Assembly: GCA_052289195.1 (NCBI GenBank)
Contig: DAWAJD010000012.1
Span: 1-51,792, forward strand
DNA: 51,792 nt
Origin: UBA4644 sp900555855
Lineage (GTDB): Bacteria; Bacillota; Clostridia; Oscillospirales; Butyricicoccaceae
Direction of reading: 5' to 3'
The notes below the pieces were generated by a model. It saw only the letters and a list, made by a program, of their open reading frames with translations. It was not told the origin of the DNA and ran no database searches. The position numbers were made by a program, and so were the translations under genes. Positions 1 through 6,903 of the stretch are shown one piece after another (the first letter of the stretch is position 1; the number at the start of each line of letters is the position of its first letter).

Positions 1-450
1 CACCTTGGGGTCGGCCTTTTCCAGCGCCTTCTCGTAAAGCGGCATATTGTCGCAGTCGGGCAGCTTCTCATACAGCGCCTCCATTTGGGCGTCCAGCTCG
101 TTCAGCTCCTTGATGTCTGCCAGAAGCGTTTCCTTCTCCGCTTCCGTCAGAGCGTTGGTGCTGCGGATAAACGCTGCTTCGTCAAAGTCTGTGAAGTCGT
201 AGTCGTCGGGCAGGGCATTGCAGATTTCGTCCAGCTTTTCCCACAGTGCCGCGTTTCTCTGGAAGATGGCGTCGCTCTTCTCTTCCACCGCCTCGATCTG
301 CTCCCAGATGGCGTCCTCGTTCTCGGTTGCGATGACAGTTGTCGGCTCTGCCGTGTCAGATGCAGCCGCCAAAGCTGCGGTCGATGCGCCGATGGCCGAT
401 ACCACCAACGCCAGTGCCAGTGCAAGGCCCCAAATCGTTTTCTTTTTCAT
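1..450 (-). CDS. Secreted protein of unknown function, C-terminus beyond window edge
   Basis: The reading frame runs from an ATG at 448-450 to the left edge without a stop, giving 150 codons. A good ribosome site (AAGAAGGAG) lies just upstream. The first ~29 residues form a signal peptide: MKKK, then a hydrophobic stretch rich in Ala, Leu and Val, then an ALA-type cleavage region. The mature part is acidic and predicted helical, rich in Glu, Asp, Lys, Ala and Leu, with no motif I recognise. It therefore looks exported. No family is assigned and the C-terminus is not visible. If the sigK junction at 6,090 is the end of an inserted element, this gene lies within that element. Confidence 0.7.
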   Translation of the reverse strand, partial: MKKKTIWGLALALALVVSAIGASTAALAAASDTAEPTTVIATENEDAIWEQIEAVEEKSDAIFQRNAALWEKLDEICNALPDDYDFTDFDEAAFIRSTNALTEAEKETLLADIKELNELDAQMEALYEKLPDCDNMPLYEKALEKADPKV

Positions 451-921
451 GGTATGTCGCGCTCCTTCTTTGAAATATTCAGGTTGTGTATCAACCTTGT
501 CTGTAGCATACCAGAAGCTGCATGGAAATTCCCCCGCGAAAGTGCAGGGAAAGTGTCACAAAAGTGCCACATCTCCTGTGTTATACAAGGAACACCCACC
601 CGGCAGCCGGCCGATGGGTGTTCGTTTCAATCAATTGTGGTGCTGAATTTGCCCGCCCCCGCAAGCATAAAAACATGAGCTTTTGTTCCCTGCTTGTTTC
701 TTTCTCTGCCTTAATTCTCCGATAGAGTGGGTGGTTCCGGTGGGGTCATATTGAACCCCTCCTCGGTTCAGCAATCAGGTATAGTTCCCCCTTGGCGGGA
801 CGATAATTTTGCACTTTGTCCAAATAAAGAGTTTGGTGTCAAAATGTGATGCCAAACTCTAATCGTTCCAGCGCTATACCCCAGCAATACCTGCACATCT
901 GAGATTCGTAGAATGTCCGCT
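451..921. other. Gene-poor region with inverted repeats
   Basis: No convincing gene is seen. An imperfect terminator-like inverted repeat has arms AACACCCA (591-598) and TGGGTGTT (615-622). A minus-strand mini-frame (MTPPEPPTLSEN, near 720-755) follows a GGAGGGG-like site, but it is too short to call. The stretch next to the broken ABC gene has the look of decayed mobile DNA. That impression rests on context only. Confidence 0.4.
829..859. repeat. 13-bp inverted repeat, possible terminator or element end
   Basis: The arms GAGTTTGGTGTCA (829-841) and TGATGCCAAACTC (847-859) pair with one internal mismatch cluster around a 5-nt loop. On the minus strand the stem is followed by CTTTATTT, a weak U-rich tail, so it could end transcription of the truncated ABC gene. 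It could equally be an end of a lost insertion. Confidence 0.45.
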
Positions 922-1233
922 TCATCTGTCCATATATTGTAGAGGAACCGTTGAAACTCCTTTTGGCATATAGTCGCCCTCCTGAAACTGCACGCCGATG
1001 CGCTGGAAAAGCGTGCGGCGGCGCTTCGAGGGGTCCTGCCCCAGCAGACGGACGGTTCCGCCGTCTGCCCGCTTTGTGCCCAGCATACATTCGATCGCGG
1101 TGCTTTTTCCGGCGCCGTTTGCGCCCAGCAGACCGAATACCGTGCCGCTTTTTACCGAGAGATCCAGATGATCGACTACGGTTTTGCCGCCGTAGGCTTT
1201 GGTCAGCCCTTCCACAAAGATCGCTTCGCTCAT
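922..1233 (-). pseudogene. Truncated ABC-transporter ATP-binding protein
   Basis: The 103-residue product starts like a drug/lipid-type ABC ATPase: MSEAIFVEGLTKAYGG, a Walker A motif GANGAGKST near residue 40, and the Q-loop region GVQFQEGDY near residue 85. It then leaves the family pattern and stops. The signature (LSGGQ), Walker B and H-loop are all missing, whereas a functional domain needs about 220-300 residues. The start overlaps the end of the AraC-type regulator by ATGA, so the two were one transcription unit. The break lies near 955-970. No permease gene remains. I treat it as a non-functional 5' remnant. Confidence 0.85.
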
Positions 1234-2114
1234 TTCCGGATCCTCCGGACTGCCCGCAGCTCGATATAGCCCCGCTGACCGCGGGGTTCCAGCTGGATCC
1301 GCGGTTCCTCATCGTCCCAGCAATAGCCGATGACGGACGGATCGTAGCCGTCCATGGCCGTCTGGACGGTGCGGATGGCCTCGCAGTAATCCTCCTCCCG
1401 GAAGGGTGGGCCCTGAAACATCAGATATTCCGCCGCCGGCAGATGAATGGTATCGAAGCCCTCCGGGATCTGCCCCGGAGGATCGGTCTCTGTCTCCACG
1501 CCCTGCACATAAGTGGAGGTGTTCGGCTTTTTGTACTTTTCTGGCAGCCACATGGCCACAGGCTCTCCGCAGAGGGATCTCATGCTCATGAGGATGCCCC
1601 AAACCTCGCAGCTGACCTCCTGACAGTAGGCGAAATAATCCTCTGCGCATTGGCCCCGCTTGATGATGCACAGACGCTCCGGCTTGCGGACAAGCTGGAT
1701 AAAGATCGGTTGGATCCTGGACATATCAATGTTCTCCTTTCGCAGTTCCCGATATTTTGCACCGTAAGGAATGAAAAACGGGATGGGGACCGGATCCATC
1801 CGGTAATCCCTGGGGTTCAGCCCAAATTCCCGGTAAAAGGCCCGCGTAAAGGTGTCCACATTGGAAAAGCCCGCCTCCAGCGCCGCATCAATGACCCTGA
1901 CCGACCCCTCCCGGAGCTGTCTGGCGGCCTGGGTGAGCCGGGATTTGCGGATATATTCCGCAGGCGTCAGGCCCAGCTGCTCCCGAAACAGCCGAAAGGC
2001 ATACCACGGGGAAAACAGCGACGCCCGCGCCAGATCAGCCAGGCGGATCTCCTCTGTTTTGTTCTGTTCGATGTAGTCCTGCATCCGCTGGACCGCCAAG
2101 ATCTGTTCCTTCAT
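1230..2114 (-). CDS. AraC-family transcriptional regulator with GyrI-like effector domain
   Basis: This is a 294-residue regulator. Residues ~8-105 hold the two helix-turn-helix motifs of an AraC/XylS DNA-binding domain (LADLARASLFSPWYAFRLF; AALEAGFSNVDTFTRAFYREFG). Residues ~130-290 resemble the GyrI/Rob/SoxS-type small-molecule binding domain, with aromatic-rich strands such as WGILMSMRSL and MWLPEKY. Here the DNA-binding domain is N-terminal, as in Rob-type proteins. The ATP-binding gene follows with a 4-nt overlap, so the natural target was probably an ABC exporter responding to a drug or lipid-like ligand. That exporter is now broken, which makes the regulator's present role uncertain. 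Confidence 0.9.
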   Translation of the reverse strand: MKEQILAVQRMQDYIEQNKTEEIRLADLARASLFSPWYAFRLFREQLGLTPAEYIRKSRLTQAARQLREGSVRVIDAALEAGFSNVDTFTRAFYREFGLNPRDYRMDPVPIPFFIPYGAKYRELRKENIDMSRIQPIFIQLVRKPERLCIIKRGQCAEDYFAYCQEVSCEVWGILMSMRSLCGEPVAMWLPEKYKKPNTSTYVQGVETETDPPGQIPEGFDTIHLPAAEYLMFQGPPFREEDYCEAIRTVQTAMDGYDPSVIGYCWDDEEPRIQLEPRGQRGYIELRAVRRIRK

Positions 2115-2265
2115 CCTTCTCCACTCCCTACAGACGCGATTTTACCGCACCGGACGGAGAACTTTCTCGATGTTTCTTGCGATTTTGCGCCATTCGGCGC
2201 GTCTTTCCGTCCTTTCTTTTGTCAGGCGTATCTCAGGCAGCCTGTTCCAGATCGTTGGAAAACGA

Positions 2266-2748
2266 CTACCGGTAAACCGGCAGGATCCTTTTCCAGAACA
2301 CCAGCGCGTCTGCAAGGAGCAATCCGCCGAATATCAGCCTTGCGGCCCATTCCGGCAAAAGCAGGGCGATGCCGTTCATATCCCCGCCGCCAAACAGGCC
2401 GCACAGGACGCTGAGATACAGGGGGTCCAGCAGGAGAAGCGCAATGGTGGTATAATACAGCACCGCGCGGAGCAGCTTGCTTCTGGCGCGGCAGATGCGC
2501 CTGGCAAGGACCGCCAGAAGATACCCGGCGCACAGGGCGGCCAGCGCCCCCACCAGGCAGAAGATGCCAAGCTGCGTCTCTGTCATCCGTTCTGCGTAGA
2601 CATCCACCTGCACGCCCAGCCCCAGAAATCTGACCTGTCTGAACACGCCGGTGAACAGGGCATAGAGCAGGTGCGCCCCCTCGTGGACAAGATAGTAGGC
2701 GGCCAGCGCCGCCAGAATTCCGATGTATTGCCGGATCCGTTTTGTCAT
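2266..2748 (-). CDS. Small multi-pass membrane protein with HEXXH motif
   Basis: The 160-residue protein has about four hydrophobic segments. In the first, residues ~22-26 read HEGAH, a zinc-protease HEXXH pattern placed as in M50 site-2-protease-like proteins (YYLVHEGAHLLYA). A second Asp-containing motif (LLLLDPLY, ~107-114) could be the third metal site, although the typical NPDG of M50 proteins is absent. It follows another small membrane protein by 18 nt and appears to belong to the TetR-headed gene set. A membrane metalloprotease or an inactive relative is plausible. I am confident about membrane location and much less about catalysis. Confidence 0.7.
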   Translation of the reverse strand: MTKRIRQYIGILAALAAYYLVHEGAHLLYALFTGVFRQVRFLGLGVQVDVYAERMTETQLGIFCLVGALAALCAGYLLAVLARRICRARSKLLRAVLYYTTIALLLLDPLYLSVLCGLFGGGDMNGIALLLPEWAARLIFGGLLLADALVFWKRILPVYR

Positions 2749-2766
2749 ACTCTGCGCTCCCTTCCT

Positions 2767-3183
2767 TCAGCGAAACCAGATCCCTCTTGCCAGCTCCATG
2801 GTCACGATCTTCAGCACCGTGCCGCCGGACATGAGATAGAACCAGAACCGGCGGGCCTGCTGCGTCCCGGCCAGAGGCGTTGCGACGGCTGCGATCAGGA
2901 TCAGCGCCGCGCCAACGCAGCCCACCACCGTGGGAACGCTGACCAGCGGAAAAAGCCCCGGCGCGCAGCTGCCGTCGATGGCGTTTTGAATGGTCTTGTC
3001 CAGCCCGTCCCGCGCAGCCGCAAGGCAGCAGACCGCAAGGCCCAGCAGCAGAAGGACGGCGCTCCTGCGTCCCCAGTACAGGATCTCTGCGCGGTTCCAG
3101 ACCGAGACCCCGATGAAGCCCAGCAGCGCAAGGGTCATCAGCGTCGTGACCGTTGTCACGGCAGTTCCAAAATAAAGCTTCAT
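2767..3183 (-). CDS. Small multi-pass membrane protein, unknown function
   Basis: I chose the ATG at 3181-3183 because GAGGAG sits 6-7 nt before it and because it overlaps the stop of the preceding small ORF (ATGA), a sign of translational coupling. The 138-residue product has four hydrophobic stretches (TAVTTVTTLMTLALLGFIGV; SAVLLLLGLAVCCLAA; a Val/Ala-rich central span; FWFYLMSGGTVLKIV) and no soluble domain. It is probably an integral membrane partner of the neighbouring HEXXH protein. I do not recognise the family. Confidence 0.7.
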   Translation of the reverse strand: MKLYFGTAVTTVTTLMTLALLGFIGVSVWNRAEILYWGRRSAVLLLLGLAVCCLAAARDGLDKTIQNAIDGSCAPGLFPLVSVPTVVGCVGAALILIAAVATPLAGTQQARRFWFYLMSGGTVLKIVTMELARGIWFR

Positions 3184-3329
3184 GCTCTCTCCTCGCTTTC
3201 TTTCTCTGCAGGCCATGCCAGCACGCCCCTGATAGTTTCGGGCCGGACCCGCCGGCCGCTCTGCTCCGCCGGCAGCCCCGCATGGCGCTCTGAGCTGCCG
3301 GTGTTTTTGGTGTGGATGATCGCGTTCAT
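3180..3329 (-). CDS. 49-residue small protein, unknown
   Basis: An ATG at 3327-3329 follows a strong ribosome site (AGAAGGAG, 6-nt spacing). It encodes 49 hydrophilic residues beginning MNAIIHTKNTGSSERHAG. The stop overlaps the next gene's start by 4 nt. No signal peptide or membrane span is present. The site and coupling support translation, but the product may be a leader rather than a functional protein. Confidence 0.5.
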   Translation of the reverse strand: MNAIIHTKNTGSSERHAGLPAEQSGRRVRPETIRGVLAWPAEKESEERA

Positions 3330-3425
3330 AAAACTCCTTCTTTCCAAAAATAAAACGCAGCGCCGGATCCCTTCGGTGATCAGCACTGCGTCTTGCGTCT
3401 GGCTATTTCGATATGCTGTTTTGTC

Positions 3426-4055
3426 TTATTCCGCGCCCCCGCCTTGTTTGCGGGCGGCCTCCACCCGGGCCGCAAAGCGGTCGATATGGGCGCTCAGCAG
3501 CGGCGTCACGGCGGCCTTGTCCTCCGCGCCGTCATAAACGCTGTAAAGCAGATGGATCGGCCCGTAAAACTCCAGCGCCAGCTGCATGGCGGTCTGCTCG
3601 GAATCCGTCAGCGGCCGGAAGACCGCCGCCATATAGGCCAGCGGCCCCGCCGCAAGATATTTCTGATAGAGCTGCCCAAGGGCCGGGACGCGATACTGCT
3701 CCAGCATCAGCATCCTCCGGAAATTGGCGGAAAAGGGATCCCTGGTCCAATGGTCAAACTGCGCCGCGCTGTATGCCCGGAGCCTTTCCAGCGGCACCTG
3801 CAGATAGGCCTCCGCAGACTCCCCCTGCTCCGGCTCCGGCATGGCATAGGCCCGGGCGCGCTGTTCGTCCATGGCATTCATGCGCGCCACGATCTGCTCC
3901 AGAAGCTGCTGCTTGCCCGCATAATGCTTATACAGCGCGGCCTTTGTGATGCCCAGCTGCCCCGCGATCTCCGTCATGGAGGTCCCCAGATAGCCGTTTT
4001 GCGCAAACAGTGCCAGCGCCGTTTCCAGGATCCGTTCCTTCGTATCTCCGGCCAT
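3426..4055 (-). CDS. TetR-family transcriptional repressor
   Basis: This 209-residue protein has the usual TetR length. Residues 5-50 form the helix-turn-helix domain: KERILETALALFAQNGYLGTS, then MTEIAGQLGITKAALYKHYAGKQQLLEQI. The remainder is the helical ligand-binding and dimerisation domain, with no close clue to the ligand. Its own promoter carries two copies of a palindromic operator, so autorepression is very likely. Downstream, in the same direction, lie the 49-residue ORF and two small membrane proteins. The 96-bp gap has no clear terminator, which makes these the likely regulon. Confidence 0.93.
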   Translation of the reverse strand: MAGDTKERILETALALFAQNGYLGTSMTEIAGQLGITKAALYKHYAGKQQLLEQIVARMNAMDEQRARAYAMPEPEQGESAEAYLQVPLERLRAYSAAQFDHWTRDPFSANFRRMLMLEQYRVPALGQLYQKYLAAGPLAYMAAVFRPLTDSEQTAMQLALEFYGPIHLLYSVYDGAEDKAAVTPLLSAHIDRFAARVEAARKQGGGAE

Positions 4056-4073
4056 GCTGCGCCCCCTTCCAAA

Positions 4074-4115
4074 GTTACCGCTCGGTCACTTTGATTATAG
4101 TTACCGAACGGTCAC
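4074..4115. promoter_or_regulatory. Two TetR operator copies
   Basis: GTTACCGCTCGGTCAC (4074-4089) and GTTACCGAACGGTCAC (4100-4115) are two near-palindromic 16-mers with starts 26 bp apart. They match the typical size and symmetry of TetR-family operators. The second copy occupies 16 of the 17 bases of the promoter spacer, and the first sits just past the start site. That is an ideal arrangement for repression of the tetR transcript. Confidence 0.88.
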
Positions 4116-4122
4116 CTGTCAA
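4094..4122 (-). promoter_or_regulatory. Sigma-A promoter of the tetR gene
   Basis: On the minus strand TTGACA (4117-4122) and TATAAT (4094-4099) are perfect consensus hexamers separated by 17 bp. The leader to the tetR ATG is about 30-35 nt. Confidence 0.88.
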
Positions 4123-4290
4123 GAGGGCTGCGGCATGATTTTGCACAAAACCGGCAGCGCCGGGGCCTGCAAGCCGCCGCTGCTGAAGCCCGCTGGGCCA
4201 AGTGTCCGATGGACACGCGCTTTCTGCCGCGGCGAAAGCGGTGCTTTTTTCCCGGGCGCGCACATAGCCTTTCAGCAGGAGGTGTGCGCC

Positions 4291-4458
4291 ATGAGATCAC
4301 AGGAATTGACCGTCCATTGCCGCTGCGACCCGGAGGGAGCGCCGCTCCGGGCGCTGATCCTTTCGTCCTTCGGCGCATTTCTGCGCCGCACGCTCCAACC
4401 GGAGGGGACGGAGCCGGCCCCCGCCGCGGAAGCGCCGGCGCAGCCCGCGGAGGAATGA
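4291..4458 (+). CDS. 55-residue ORF preceding the recombinase
   Basis: An ATG at 4291 follows AGGAGG at 8-nt spacing and encodes 55 residues (start MRSQELTVHCRCD, Ala/Pro/Glu-rich tail ending QPAEE). Only 3 nt separate its stop from the recombinase start, so the two are translationally linked. The N-terminal half contains two close cysteines (HCRCD) and a hydrophobic patch (LRALILSSFGAFLRR). It may be a small accessory or directionality factor, but nothing in the sequence proves that. Confidence 0.55.
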   Translation: MRSQELTVHCRCDPEGAPLRALILSSFGAFLRRTLQPEGTEPAPAAEAPAQPAEE

Positions 4459-4461
4459 GCC

Positions 4462-6027
4462 ATGCAAAGCCAGTTTTCGGATCCCGCGGCATACCGCGCG
4501 GCGCTGTATATCCGGCTGTCCAAGGAGGACGAGCGGGAGGGCCCGTCCCAGAGCGTTACCAACCAGCAGTCCCTGCTGGAGGAATTCGTCAAAGCCCACC
4601 GTCTGCAGGTCTACGACACCTATATCGACGACGGCTGGAGCGGCACCAGCTTCGACCGCCCGGCCTTCCGGCGCATGGTGGCGGATATCGAGGCAAAAAG
4701 GGTCAATCTGGTCATCACCAAGGACCTTTCCCGTCTGGGGCGCGACTATATCATGACCGGCCATTATATGGAGCGGTACTTCCCGGAGCACCGGGTGCGG
4801 TACATTTCCCTGCTGGACGGCATCGACACCGGCGTGGAATCCAGCGCCAACGACATCACGCCCTTCCGCGCCATTATGAACGACCTGTATGCCAAGGACA
4901 TTTCCAAAAAGATCAAATCCGTCAAGCGGGATCAGCAGCGCAAGGGGCAGTTTATCGGCGGAAAGCCGGTCTATGGCTACAAAATGCACCCAACGGAAAA
5001 GCATCAGCTCGTCATCGACCCGGAGGCCGCCCCCACGGTGCGGCGGATCTTTGCCATGGCGCTGGAGGGCGTCAGCTGCCGGCAGATCGCCGCCGCGCTG
5101 AATCAGGAGGGCATCCCCTCCCCTGCCGTCTACTGCGGCCGGACTGCGGGACGCAAGGGGCCCTATGCCGGGCTTTGGAGCAGCGAGCGCATTTCCGATA
5201 TGCTGCAAAACGAGACCTATATCGGCAGCATGGTGCAGGGGCGGCAGGTGAAGCTCAGCTACAAATCCAAAAAATGCCTGCATCAGACCCGGGAGCACTG
5301 GGTGGTGGTGAAAAACACCCATGCACCGCTGATCGACGCGGAGAGCTTTCAAAAGGCGGGGATGCTGCTCCGCAGCCGCAAGCATACCCGAAGCCGCACC
5401 TATGATTTTCTGCTGAAGGGGTTGATCTTCTGCCATGAATGCGGCTATCCCCTGGCCGTATTGAACCGGCCCGGCGCCAATGGGGAGGATGTGCTTTACT
5501 TCGTCTGCCGGACCCACCAGCGCTTCACGCAAAACAGCGCCTGCTCCCCCCACTGCATCAAGGAAAAGACGGTGACGGACGCGGTGCTCGCGAAGGTGCG
5601 GGAGGTCTGCCAAGATTATCTGACTGAGGAAGCATTGCTCCCCCCGGCGGAGCAGGCGGTGCGCGCCGCTTCTCCGCAAAGGGACGCCGCGGCGGAGCTT
5701 GCCGCGCTGCAGAGCAGGCTCGCCAGCCTGACGGAGCACCTGGACCGGATGTATACGGACCGGCTTTCCGGCCTTCTGCCGGAAGAGGACTTTCAGCGGC
5801 TCTTTGCCCGCGCCAAGGATCAGCGGGCGCGGCTGGAGGAGCAGCTCCGCGCCCGGCAACAGGCGGCTCCCGTCCCGCCGGAGGACCGGGCAAGGGAACT
5901 GGTACAGCGCTTTCTCCCCGCGGCCTGCGCCAGCCGGGAGCTGCTGGTGAGCCTGATCCGGCGGATCGAGCTGACGGAACGCCGGGAACTGCTGATCCAA
6001 TTTCGTTTTTCTGCGCCTGAATGCTGA
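4462..6027 (+). CDS. Large serine recombinase (resolvase/invertase family)
   Basis: This is a 521-residue site-specific recombinase. Residues 12-160 form the resolvase catalytic domain, with nucleophile Ser20 in YIRLSKED, the pair SRLGRD near 93-98, and the family pattern TYIDDGWSGTSFDRPAF. Residues ~180-280 are the recombinase domain (GYKMHP...; AALNQEGIPSP). Residues ~320-375 hold a zinc ribbon (FCHECGYPL and CRTHQ...CSPHC). A coiled coil follows at ~395-490. All key parts are intact, so it should be active. It reads toward the sigma-factor 3' fragment only ~60 nt away, the position expected for the enzyme that excises an element from sigK. It is not close to SpoIVCA at the N-terminus by eye, so an independent recombinase lineage is likely. 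Confidence 0.95.
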   Translation: MQSQFSDPAAYRAALYIRLSKEDEREGPSQSVTNQQSLLEEFVKAHRLQVYDTYIDDGWSGTSFDRPAFRRMVADIEAKRVNLVITKDLSRLGRDYIMTGHYMERYFPEHRVRYISLLDGIDTGVESSANDITPFRAIMNDLYAKDISKKIKSVKRDQQRKGQFIGGKPVYGYKMHPTEKHQLVIDPEAAPTVRRIFAMALEGVSCRQIAAALNQEGIPSPAVYCGRTAGRKGPYAGLWSSERISDMLQNETYIGSMVQGRQVKLSYKSKKCLHQTREHWVVVKNTHAPLIDAESFQKAGMLLRSRKHTRSRTYDFLLKGLIFCHECGYPLAVLNRPGANGEDVLYFVCRTHQRFTQNSACSPHCIKEKTVTDAVLAKVREVCQDYLTEEALLPPAEQAVRAASPQRDAAAELAALQSRLASLTEHLDRMYTDRLSGLLPEEDFQRLFARAKDQRARLEEQLRARQQAAPVPPEDRARELVQRFLPAACASRELLVSLIRRIELTERRELLIQFRFSAPEC

Positions 6028-6032
6028 GCCTG

Positions 6033-6058
6033 CGCCGCCTGCGCGGCGTGATTTTTTC
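6033..6058 (+). terminator. Rho-independent terminator after recombinase
   Basis: A CGCCGC/GCGGCG stem (6033-6048) with a CTGC loop is followed by TGATTTTTT. It separates recombinase transcription from the sigma-factor fragment directly downstream. Confidence 0.75.
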
Positions 6059-6077
6059 GCCCCCGCACTTACCATAA

Positions 6078-6152
6078 GCGCCGCGGGATGTATCCCGCAT
6101 TGAAAAACGGGCGCTGGAAAAGCTGGCAAAATGCTTCGGCGAGGACGATTAA
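6078..6152 (+). pseudogene. sigK: 3' end of a split sigma factor gene, probably sigK
   Basis: After an in-frame TAA at 6075-6077, the frame reads APRDVSRIEKRALEKLAKC and ends FGEDD-stop at 6150-6152. VSRIEKRAL is the recognition helix and tail of sigma region 4.2. Sigma-K proteins carry YVSRIEKRAL here, while sigma-E and sigma-F/G read ISRLEK or VSRLEK. Only about 22 codons belong to sigma. Everything upstream is recombinase DNA. In Bacillus and several clostridia sigK is split by a recombinase-bearing element removed in the mother cell, and this layout matches. The 5' part must lie left of the window, since no plus-strand sigma frame occurs in 1-4,290. A dead relic is the alternative. Confidence 0.82.
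6083..6098. other. Candidate attachment (crossover) site of the sigK element
   Basis: GCGGGAT-GT-ATCCCGC is a perfect 7+7 bp palindrome around a GT dinucleotide. Large serine recombinases cut with a 2-bp stagger at a central dinucleotide. The GT here is the first two bases of the Val codon in the sigma-factor motif VSRIEKR, where coding homology begins. This is an inference until the other half-site is seen. Confidence 0.5.
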
Positions 6153-6218
6153 GCCGTTTCGCATATTTTGTTCGAAAAAAGCGATACTATGCCTGATGAC
6201 AGAATCAGGAGGAATCGC

Positions 6219-6791
6219 ATGATGAAAAAGCAATGGATCGCAATTCTGCTGGCGGGCCTGCTGGTCATGAGCCTGTCCGCCTGCGGCAAAAAACAGCCTG
6301 CTTCCGATCCCACGCCCAAGGATCCCAACCAGCAGCAGCCTTCGGAGCCGGGAGATCCCAACGCATCGGACACGCCGGGCACCTCGGATCAGGAGCCGGT
6401 CTTTCCGGATTCTCTGGCCCGGGCCGACGCAGAGGTCCGGCTGGATGAGCTGATCTCCGTCCTGGGCCGGAAGGAAGCGGACCTGGAAAACGCCATGAAG
6501 GATGTCAGCACCGTGGGCGACGCCGTTTCCGGCGCGCGGACCTACCGGCATAAGCTGCTGGGCATGGAATCCCAGGTCTCCTATGCCATCGGCGCCGACG
6601 GCACCATCGACAGGATCACCGTCACCACCGACGGCGACACTGCGGAGACCTGGCGCAGCGAGCTTCAGGACACGCTGCTGGCGCAGCAGCTGGAGGGGGA
6701 AACAGACGCCTGGCACTACAGCGACGCGGATGTTCACCTTTCCGCAAAGGATGGGAAAACCGTGGTGGTCCTGGAAAAAAAGACCGCCTGA
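6219..6791 (+). CDS. Small lipoprotein, unknown function
   Basis: The ATG at 6219 (an ATGATG pair) follows AGGAGG at 6-nt spacing, so I prefer it over the upstream ATG at 6168. The 190-residue product has a lipoprotein signal peptide, ILLAGLLVMSLSAC, with Cys at the lipobox. A disordered Pro/Asp/Gln/Ser linker follows (~25-65). A ~115-residue globular domain comes next, in which TYRHKLLGMESQVSYAI and IDRITVTTDGDTAETW suggest alternating strands and helices. It should be anchored on the outer face of the membrane. It lies between the sigK junction and spo0A, and a strong terminator follows. Confidence 0.85.
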   Translation: MMKKQWIAILLAGLLVMSLSACGKKQPASDPTPKDPNQQQPSEPGDPNASDTPGTSDQEPVFPDSLARADAEVRLDELISVLGRKEADLENAMKDVSTVGDAVSGARTYRHKLLGMESQVSYAIGADGTIDRITVTTDGDTAETWRSELQDTLLAQQLEGETDAWHYSDADVHLSAKDGKTVVVLEKKTA

Positions 6792-6800
6792 CGCAAAAAA

Positions 6801-6832
6801 CAGCCGGGACGCCAAGTGCTCCCGGCTGTTTT
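6801..6832 (+). terminator. Rho-independent terminator after lipoprotein gene
   Basis: The stem CAGCCGGGA / TCCCGGCTG (6801-6809, 6820-6828) is followed by TTTTG. An A-run on the 5' side could let it work weakly on the other strand too. Confidence 0.85.
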
Positions 6833-6843
6833 GCTGCCGCCGC

Positions 6844-6877
6844 AATAAAAAACGCGGGGAAGCGTTATCTTCCCCGC
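6844..6877 (-). terminator. Rho-independent terminator of spo0A
   Basis: On the minus strand the stem GCGGGGAAG / CTTCCCCGC (6854-6877, 6-nt loop) is followed by GTTTTTTATTG, 27 nt past the spo0A stop. Confidence 0.87.
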
Positions 6878-6903
6878 AAACGATCCCGCCGGTCTCCTGC
6901 TGC

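Noticed and set aside
857..930. AlpA-like helix-turn-helix fragment on the minus strand (ILRISDVQVLLGYSAGTI)
   Set aside because: The resemblance is suggestive, but the frame has no start or complete domain and the segment is too short.
4263..4270. Sigma-K-type -10 (CATAGCCT) for the recombinase operon
   Set aside because: It would place the start site on top of the ribosome site of the 55-aa ORF, and no -35 match is seen.
4297..6129. 610-codon open frame on the minus strand opposite the recombinase
   Set aside because: The recombinase on the plus strand has intact catalytic motifs and a ribosome site. The opposite frame is a high-GC shadow.
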